Shown here: positions 58,646 to 64,000 of the stretch, piece after piece
Position numbering within the stretch: the stretch's first letter is position 1
Layout: each line of letters starts with the position of its first letter
Origin: Ureibacillus galli
GTDB lineage: Bacteria > Bacillota > Bacilli > Bacillales_A > Planococcaceae
Reading direction: 5' to 3'
Length of the DNA stretch: 64,000 nt
NCBI RefSeq assembly: GCF_014836845.1
Contig: NZ_JACSQA010000007.1
Coordinates: 48,011 to 112,010, forward strand
Position numbers and translations under genes: made by a program
The notes under the pieces: generated by a model
Database searches by the model: none
The model's input: the letters and a program-made list of their open reading frames with translations, nothing else
What the model was told of the DNA's origin: nothing

Positions 58646-59659
58646 TTATATCCAACTCTTTAATTCTTTACCGGGAATTCCATTCATCGATAAATCGCCA
58701 CGAACTCCTGCTTCATACATATAGGTTGCGGCAGCTCCAATCATCGCTGCATTGTCTGTACAAAATTTTAGTGGCGGTACTGTAAATGGTATTTTTTCTT
58801 TTTCAAAAGCTTGTTCTAAACTTGATCTTAAGCCTTTGTTAGCTGATACACCACCAGCAGCAATTACTTGTTTGACGTTAAATTCCTTTGCCGCCCGAAC
58901 AGTTTTTGTTGTTAATACTTCTACAACACTATCTTGGAATCCTTTTGCAACTTGTTCAGGAATAATTTCTTCTCCACGCTGATCCATATTATGCTTATAA
59001 TTAATAACGGCCGATTTTAAACCACTAAAGCTAAAGTCATATGTATCATCTAGCCAAGCGCGTGGAAATTCTACTCCCTCATTTGCTTCATGGGCAAGTC
59101 GATCAATATGGGGACCTCCTGGATAAGGCATATTTAACACCCGCGCTACTTTATCATAGGCTTCACCAGCTGCATCATCTCGAGTTTCCCCTATTACTTC
59201 AAAACTACCATGTTCCTTCATAAACACTAACTCTGTATGCCCACCTGATACGACAAGCGCAAGTAAAGGAAACTGCATCGGTTGAACTAATGCATTCGCA
59301 TAAATATGGCCTGCAATGTGATGCACTGGAATAATAGGTAGGTTATGGGCGAAGGCAAATGCCTTTGCTGCATTAATTCCGATTAATAATGCCCCTACTA
59401 ATCCTGGTCCTTCCGTTACCGCTACAGCCGTTAAGTCCGATGGTTGCATGTTCGCCTTTTCCAATGTTTCTTCAATAACAATTGTTATTTGTTCCACATG
59501 ATGGCGAGAAGCGATTTCTGGAACAACTCCGCCAAAACGTTTCTGACTTTCAATTTGAGAGCTTACTACGTTTGAAACAATTTCATGACCATTTCGAATA
59601 ATGGCAGCAGCCGTTTCATCGCAACTTGTCTCTATTGCTAAAATAATTCGATCACTCAT
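58646..59659 (-). CDS. tsaD: tRNA N6-adenosine threonylcarbamoyltransferase TsaD
   Basis: 337 residues. ASKHA fold: [19 protein letters not shown] at the start, metal-binding [26 protein letters not shown], and [20 protein letters not shown]. It transfers the threonylcarbamoyl group to A37 of ANN-decoding tRNAs with TsaB and TsaE. Overlaps rimI by 8 bp. Confidence 0.96.
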   Translation of the reverse strand: MSDRIILAIETSCDETAAAIIRNGHEIVSNVVSSQIESQKRFGGVVPEIASRHHVEQITIVIEETLEKANMQPSDLTAVAVTEGPGLVGALLIGINAAKAFAFAHNLPIIPVHHIAGHIYANALVQPMQFPLLALVVSGGHTELVFMKEHGSFEVIGETRDDAAGEAYDKVARVLNMPYPGGPHIDRLAHEANEGVEFPRAWLDDTYDFSFSGLKSAVINYKHNMDQRGEEIIPEQVAKGFQDSVVEVLTTKTVRAAKEFNVKQVIAAGGVSANKGLRSSLEQAFEKEKIPFTVPPLKFCTDNAAMIGAAATYMYEAGVRGDLSMNGIPGKELKSWI

Positions 59660-60101
59660 TTAAATTCACCCACATTACAAGAGCATCCTCTTGGTTATCA
59701 GTATAATATCCTTTTCGTATTCCACCATCTTGGAATCCTAGTTTCCGATAAAGGTTTTGCGCCACATGATTTGAAACCCGTACTTCTAAACTCATCACAT
59801 CTACACCATGTTCCCGAGCGATTCGCATTGCTTCTCGCATTAGACCTTCTCCAATTCCTTGTCCTCTTGCAGCATCAATAACTGCTACATTTGTAATTTG
59901 TGCAGAATCAATCACTAGCCACATTCCGCAAAATCCAACAATATTACCGTGTTCATTTTCCGCGACAATATAATAAGCAAATTGATTTTCTCTCATTTCG
60001 TAATGAAATGAATCTAACGTCCAAGGAGTAGGAAAGGAAGCAAGTTCAATTGTGTGTACTGCTTCTACATCTTCTGGAGTCATTTTTCGATAAAGTATCA
60101 T
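59652..60101 (-). CDS. rimI: Ribosomal-protein N-acetyltransferase RimI-like
   Basis: Start at ATG 60101 after AGAGGTAATAATAAA; 149 residues ([20 protein letters not shown]). GNAT fold with acetyl-CoA loop [20 protein letters not shown] and C-terminal [20 protein letters not shown]. It would acetylate the N-terminus of a ribosomal protein (S18 in E. coli). Conserved between tsaB and tsaD. Confidence 0.92.
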   Translation of the reverse strand: MILYRKMTPEDVEAVHTIELASFPTPWTLDSFHYEMRENQFAYYIVAENEHGNIVGFCGMWLVIDSAQITNVAVIDAARGQGIGEGLMREAMRIAREHGVDVMSLEVRVSNHVAQNLYRKLGFQDGGIRKGYYTDNQEDALVMWVNLNE

Positions 60102-60108
60102 TTTATTA

Positions 60109-60807
60109 TTACCTCTTTTTTTGATCCTGTATCCAATTCGCTTCAGCTTGTGCCAATCGGTGATATTGAGGAACAAAATGATGGACTTCTTCTATACTTG
60201 GTAGTGACTTTGTTTCAGCTACTTCAATTAACTTGGAAGCACGGGGTAGTGTGATAGAAGAAGGTGCAAATATTGCAAGCTCACCTAACTGTTCTTTTAT
60301 ATTTTCTTTAAAATTTTCTACGTCTGACCCAATGAATAGTACTGGTTTGTTTAATGATTGTAATTGACTTAATAAATCATCAATAGACGTGTGACGTTCT
60401 TCCATAACTGTTTCCAAATCGGTTCCTTGATAGATACCTGCATAGACGTTTTGTCTTCTTGCATCGAATAATGAACAAATAATGCCATTAAACAATTCAC
60501 CATTAGCTGCTAACACTTTTAAACTAGATACTCCAACTAATGGCTTTTTTAAAGTCCATGCAAGGGTTTTGGCGATCGTTACACCAATACGAATCCCTGT
60601 ATATGAACCAGGTCCTTCTGAAACTGCAATTGCATCAATATCCATTGGTTTCATCTTCGCTTTATGAAATAATTCTTGAATCGTTGGCATAGCTGTTACC
60701 GAATGGGTTAGCTTTACATTTTCAACAATTTCAACTAATACTTGTCCATCTTTTACTATCGCTATTGAAAGCGGTGAATTAGATGTTTCAATTCCTAACC
60801 AAATCAT
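60109..60807 (-). CDS. tsaB: t6A biosynthesis protein TsaB
   Basis: 232 residues: LGIETSNSPLSIAIVKDGQV, then IAVSEGPGSYTGIRIGVTIA, the TsaB/YeaZ signature. Non-catalytic partner that activates TsaD. Overlaps tsaE by 4 bp. Confidence 0.94.
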   Translation of the reverse strand: MIWLGIETSNSPLSIAIVKDGQVLVEIVENVKLTHSVTAMPTIQELFHKAKMKPMDIDAIAVSEGPGSYTGIRIGVTIAKTLAWTLKKPLVGVSSLKVLAANGELFNGIICSLFDARRQNVYAGIYQGTDLETVMEERHTSIDDLLSQLQSLNKPVLFIGSDVENFKENIKEQLGELAIFAPSSITLPRASKLIEVAETKSLPSIEEVHHFVPQYHRLAQAEANWIQDQKKR

Positions 60808-61256
60808 TTAAATAACTCCTCACACAACCGTTCGTAACGCTTTCCGATTGGTTTTAGTACAAATTTTCGTTTACTGTCATCGATACGATAAATTTCAATG
60901 GCGAGTCTTTCATCTGGTAAATATTCTTCTATTAAATGAGCCCACTCTACCACTGTTACTGCATCACCGAAAAAAATTTCATCCCATCCAAGATCTTCGT
61001 TACTATCCGCAAGACGATAAACATCAAGATGGTTAAAAGGCAATCTTCCTTCATACTGCTTCATTATTGTAAAGGTTGGACTATTTACTGTTCTTGAAAT
61101 ACCTAATCCTTTCGCAAGAGCTTGGGTAAATGTCGTTTTACCAGCTCCCAAATCACCTTCTAGCGTTATTGTATCTTGTGGCTCCAATAATTCAGCTAAT
61201 TGATGGGCTAACCTTTGAGTCTCTTCTATGGAGATAACTTCTTTTTCTACTATCAT
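60804..61256 (-). CDS. tsaE: t6A biosynthesis ATPase TsaE
   Basis: Start at ATG 61256 after GAGAGGATACGTTAAA. 150 residues with Walker A GDLGAGKTT, NSPTFTIMKQYEG and HLDVYRL, as in the TsaE/YjeE family. ATPase that resets the TsaBD complex. First gene of the operon. Confidence 0.94.
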   Translation of the reverse strand: MIVEKEVISIEETQRLAHQLAELLEPQDTITLEGDLGAGKTTFTQALAKGLGISRTVNSPTFTIMKQYEGRLPFNHLDVYRLADSNEDLGWDEIFFGDAVTVVEWAHLIEEYLPDERLAIEIYRIDDSKRKFVLKPIGKRYERLCEELFK

Positions 61257-61342
61257 TTTAACGTATCCTCTCACAATCACAATTATCTTAAGTTTACCTA
61301 AACAAAGTTAAATGTTCAAAGTGTATACCTTCTGGATATTAA

Positions 61343-61408
61343 ATAAAGCACATCTCTCTAGCCAATCTACATCATTTTGGAAAAATCACGATTTAAGATG
61401 TGCTTTAT
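61343..61408 (-). terminator. Terminator of the 61415 gene
   Basis: 13-bp stem ATAAAGCACATCT / AGATGTGCTTTAT with a long (~40 nt) loop, then TTTAATAT on the minus strand. Confidence 0.6.
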
Positions 61409-61414
61409 CTATGT

Positions 61415-61771
61415 TTATCGAGTTGAATAACCCCGTTTTTGAATGATTTTTTTCTGATCTAACTTTCCATCTTGAAAACGAATTTCATAAGCTTGGGTTA
61501 GTAAAAGTTCATCTTCCCAAATATACACGTCTTTTGATAATTTTTCACCTCTACCCTTTGCCACTTGTACAACATCCGAATAAGACATTCCATCTTCTAA
61601 CTTTGCAAACTCATCTTCATTCATATATCTTTGCCAACTATAAGAATTTTCTTCTTCTATATCATGATATTGATTCACTTCAAAATACCATTTAGAAACA
61701 AATACAACAATCGCTGTAATTAAGATAAATAAAAGGGCCAATAAATTTCTTCTATAACGATTTTTATTCAT
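61415..61771 (-). CDS. Hypothetical membrane-anchored protein (118 aa)
   Basis: N-terminal basic residues and one membrane helix (LLALLFILITAIVVFVSKWY), then an extracellular domain with DEFAKLEDGMSYSDVVQVAK, GRGEKLSKDVYIWEDELLLT, AYEIRFQDGKLDQKKI. This resembles small SmpA/BLIP-like folds (short helix-GMSYxxV then beta sheet) in Bacillus. Function unknown. Confidence 0.6.
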   Translation of the reverse strand: MNKNRYRRNLLALLFILITAIVVFVSKWYFEVNQYHDIEEENSYSWQRYMNEDEFAKLEDGMSYSDVVQVAKGRGEKLSKDVYIWEDELLLTQAYEIRFQDGKLDQKKIIQKRGYSTR

Positions 61772-62442
61772 TTAAATCACCTCGAAAAAAATGACATCAC
61801 TACTACTATATTTATGTGAGCATGCCAACATGTGACTTTACTTTAAAGTTGAATAATTTGTTATAGACGAAAAAATTTATATATTGCTTTTTAGCCTAAA
61901 ATAAGAAAAGTTTGATGAAAATGACCGTAATTTCAATTAAAATAGTGATTAAATTGCAGAAAAATATTCACTTATTACCAATAGCAACTTCGAATGGGAA
62001 CCATTTGCAAGAAAAGTAGTCTACTATCTTGAGGGAGTCTGTATGTTTAAGATAAATAGAGTACGTATATCCACTTCAGAGATAAATACTATCGAAGCGT
62101 CTATAAAATCGAGACTTTCTTCAGCTAACAGAAAAATCGAGGGTTCATAACATTTAAAGCACGTGTACAAGGTACTTCTCCTAATACATAACAATTGGAA
62201 TAAAAGAAAAGTTGATGTCTTCCATTCAGTATGAAAAACGGAAAACTAATCAACAAGTTAACCTTAAAATCCACCTTTCAATTCGCTTAACATAATTTAT
62301 AACTTTTCATTTTAATGATATGGGGGAAATGCGACTATAGCTATTCAAATCTTAGCTTCCATAGTATAAATCGTTTAAGTGGAACAAGTACTTCATCCAT
62401 CTTAGACAAATTCCTTCCTCGAATAATAGGAGGAAATTATTT
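61772..62442. other. 670-bp gap with no gene recognised
   Basis: AT-rich, stops in all frames, no clear riboswitch or terminator. The end carries the LysM gene's AGGAGG site (62429-62434). A long 5' untranslated leader for the wall-hydrolase gene is possible; promoter not identified. Confidence 0.5.
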
Positions 62443-63468
62443 ATGAAAAAGTCACTAGTTTTATCTACAGTATTAATCGGATCACTGATTGGCGGAAATT
62501 CTGTCTTTGCAGCAAACTCTCACACCGTAAAGAGTGGGGATACTTTATCACAAATTGCCGTACAAAATTCCATTACCGTAAACGAGATTATGTCATTAAA
62601 TAATTTACGGTCAAGCCTAATTTTCCCTGGTCAAGTTCTTAAATTATCAAATGAAACAACAGCCAAATCCAAGTCAAATGCGACTAGTTCAACAACTTAT
62701 ACTATACAAAAAGGGGATTCCCTTTATAAAATCGCTAAAACTTATAAAGTTACTGTAAACGATTTATTAAAATGGAACCCGTCTATTAAAAATGAATCAT
62801 TTATTTCCATTGGACAAAAACTTGTGATTAATGGCAGTAAAGGAACAGTCTCTACGACTAGTCCAAGTAAACCAGCAAGTACAACACCGAACGCTAATTC
62901 TACATACATTGTGAAGCAAGGAGACTCTCTTTCCAAAATTGCTGCAACTCACGGAATTAGTCTTAGTAAACTTCTAAGTTATAATCCGCAAATTGCAAAA
63001 GCGTCCTATATTTATGTTGGTCAAAAAATTAATTTAGTCGGTTCTTCAGCAACAACTTCTAATAACGCTAAAGAGGACAGTACGGCATCTGTTAATGGTA
63101 ATGAAATCGTCACATCTGCAAAAAAATACCTTGGAGCCTCTTATTTATATGGAGCTAGTGTGAATCGAACGGATGCTTTTGATTGTTCCTCATTCACTTA
63201 TCGAATCTTTAAAGATGCGGGTAATTTAACTTTACCAAGAACATCTAGTGCTCAGGCAACAGTTGGTAAAACAGTAGCTATTTCTTCTGTACAACCTGGG
63301 GATTTAGTATTCTTTGATACCGATTTTAACGGAGTAATTAACCACGTTGGAGTTTATGTAGGGAACGGACAAATGATTAGTGCAGCAACATCTAGCGGTG
63401 TATCTTATGGAAATATCACTTCCGGCTATTGGAAAGAACGAATCGTAAAAGCGACTAGAGTTCTTTAA
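62443..63468 (+). CDS. LysM-NlpC/P60 cell wall endopeptidase (LytF/CwlS-like)
   Basis: 341 residues. Signal peptide MKKSLVLSTVLIGSLIGGNS with VFA-A cleavage region. Three LysM domains (~27-70, 86-129, 155-198; each HTVKSGDTLSQIA-like), joined by Ser/Thr-rich linkers. C-terminal NlpC/P60 domain (~220-341) with catalytic Cys in DAFDCSSFTYRIF and His in VINHVGVYVG. It is secreted and would cut the D-Glu-DAP (or Lys) bond of peptidoglycan, for cell separation. Confidence 0.93.
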   Translation: MKKSLVLSTVLIGSLIGGNSVFAANSHTVKSGDTLSQIAVQNSITVNEIMSLNNLRSSLIFPGQVLKLSNETTAKSKSNATSSTTYTIQKGDSLYKIAKTYKVTVNDLLKWNPSIKNESFISIGQKLVINGSKGTVSTTSPSKPASTTPNANSTYIVKQGDSLSKIAATHGISLSKLLSYNPQIAKASYIYVGQKINLVGSSATTSNNAKEDSTASVNGNEIVTSAKKYLGASYLYGASVNRTDAFDCSSFTYRIFKDAGNLTLPRTSSAQATVGKTVAISSVQPGDLVFFDTDFNGVINHVGVYVGNGQMISAATSSGVSYGNITSGYWKERIVKATRVL

Positions 63469-63482
63469 TTAATATAATATTG

Positions 63483-63519
63483 TAAAAAAAGAAGTCGATT
63501 TCATATCGTCTTCTTTTTT
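63483..63519 (+). terminator. Terminator of the wall endopeptidase gene
   Basis: Stem AAAAGAAG-CGAT / ATCG-CTTCTTTT with A and T tracts on both sides. Confidence 0.8.
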
Positions 63520-63561
63520 TATTTGTATACCCCATCCAGCCGTTGGGGGCTTTTTTGGGTA

Positions 63562-63590
63562 TAAAAAAAGACCACTGACATTCCGTGGTC
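63562..63590 (-). terminator. rrn-type terminator, copy 1
   Basis: Stem GACCAC / GTGGTC followed by seven T on the minus strand, directly after the 5S-like end. Confidence 0.7.
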
Positions 63591-63597
63591 GCTGATT

Positions 63598-63645
63598 GCC
63601 TAGCGACGTCCTACTCTCACAGGGGCAGCCCTCAACTACCATCGA
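63598..63645 (-). rRNA. 5S rRNA 3'-half-like segment, copy 1 (partial)
   Basis: On the minus strand it reads GATGGTAGTTGAGGGCTGCC, CCTGTGAGAGTAGGACGTCG, CTAGGC: the 3' half (helix IV/V and 3' strand of helix I) of Bacillales 5S rRNA. The expected 5' half (for example CACCCGTTCCCATACCGAAC) is missing upstream. So it is a truncated or recombined 5S, not a normal gene. Confidence 0.6.
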
Positions 63646-63857
63646 CGCTTTCTCGAAGCGCGATGACACGTCGGAACACGGCGTCATCTGCGTTGGTCCG
63701 ATGCTCATGTACCAAGTACACTGCGCTTCGGGCCTCCTTGATTCCTTGTTTTCCTCGGTCCTCCCGCTTCTCGAGGTTTTCCTTCTGTATTTTGGATTGT
63801 TCTTAAACGCGCCGATCAAGCCTTCGGCTTTTGTACGTTGGGGGCTTTTTTGATATA

Positions 63858-63882
63858 AAAAAAGACCACTGAAATTTCAGTG
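63858..63882 (-). terminator. rrn-type terminator, copy 2
   Basis: Stem CCACTGAAA / TTTCAGTGG followed by TCTTTTTTT on the minus strand. Confidence 0.75.
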
Positions 63883-63892
63883 GCCTCTGATT

Positions 63893-63940
63893 GCCTAGCG
63901 ACGTCCTACTCTCACAGGGGCAACCCTCAACTACCATCGA
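63893..63940 (-). rRNA. 5S rRNA 3'-half-like segment, copy 2 (partial)
   Basis: Nearly identical to copy 1 (63598-63645), with one visible change (GGGTTGCC for GGGCTGCC on the minus strand). Upstream sequence is the same non-5S segment as in copy 1. Confidence 0.6.
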
Positions 63941-64000
63941 CGCTTTCTCGAAGCGCGATGACACGTCGGAAAACGGCGTCATCTACGTCGGTCCGATGCT

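Larger units (their letters stand above)
63541..64000 (-). repeat. Tandem repeat, ~295-bp unit, each with a 5S rRNA 3'-half and terminator
   Basis: The block from GTTGGGGGC at 63542 recurs at 63837 and runs off the window; the 5S-like segment recurs at 63598 and 63893 (295 bp apart), with high identity (for example 63595-63700 against 63890-63995). Both carry a terminator, a 5S-like tail and a longer non-coding segment. Confidence 0.75.

Noticed and set aside
58233..58655. Short open frames in the ABC-F/tsaD gap
   Set aside because: They overlap the DnaA-box cluster and a terminator, lack ribosome binding sites and have no protein-like pattern.
61772..62442. Cyclic-di-AMP riboswitch upstream of the wall hydrolase
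   Set aside because: The leader is long enough, but the conserved riboswitch motifs could not be found by eye.
63469..63819. Open frame on the minus strand across the repeat (about 116 codons), and overlapping plus-strand frames
   Set aside because: They run through a terminator, the 5S-like segment and the repeated non-coding unit; such frames are typical spurious products of rRNA-operon ends.

Overview
The window is AT-rich, low-GC Gram-positive DNA from the order Bacillales. The chromosomal order tsaE-tsaB-rimI-tsaD / ydiF-type ABC-F / rex / tatA-tatC / CPBP protease / groES-groEL matches Bacillus and its relatives. A CIRCE operator, strong AGGAGG-type ribosome binding sites, frequent TTG/GTG starts and a Gram-positive LexA box agree with this. 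A Planococcaceae-type host (Lysinibacillus/Ureibacillus-like) is my guess, not something the sequence proves.

Left host flank (1-6419): a truncated DHA2 drug exporter with a divergent TetR regulator, a 3-hydroxyacyl-CoA dehydrogenase, a GAF/LuxR regulator, a hypothetical protein, a DUF2512 membrane protein, then debris (a frameshifted gene and a relic attachment site).

Prophage (6420-51186, about 44.8 kb): an apparently complete temperate myovirus integrated into the last codons of groEL, with a 23-bp direct repeat at its ends. Most genes are on the minus strand, so they read from right to left. Next to attR are a tyrosine integrase and an ImmA/IrrE protease (plus strand). Then come an AAA ATPase/subtilase pair (minus), a cI-like repressor facing a Cro-like protein across four 17-bp operators, an antirepressor, recombination genes (YqaJ exonuclease, RecT, SSB), a DnaD-type replication protein carrying iteron-like repeats, dUTPase, a C5 cytosine methyltransferase, RusA, a late-regulator candidate and a GC-rich possible cos region. 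Packaging and head genes follow (TerS, TerL, portal, a MuF protein fused to an ADP-ribosyltransferase, protease/scaffold with a nested start, decoration, capsid). Then connectors, sheath, tube, a frameshifted tail chaperone pair, tape measure, baseplate, tail fibre, holin and amidase. The left end holds accessory genes: a cupin protein, a plus-strand operon of very small proteins behind a perfect sigma-A promoter, a large protein with a possible DUF4365-like nuclease domain, and an SOS-box-controlled pair.

Right host flank (51168-64000): groEL-groES under CIRCE, the CPBP protease, Tat translocase, Rex, the ABC-F protein, a DnaA-box cluster, the t6A operon, a LysM/NlpC-P60 wall hydrolase, and a tandem repeat with 5S rRNA 3'-half-like segments that runs off the window.

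The most promising candidates for undescribed biology are the AAA/subtilase pair inserted between the repressor and its usual ImmA partner (with its own repeated upstream motif), the MuF-ADP-ribosyltransferase fusion, and the left-end cargo (possible nuclease plus small-peptide operon).
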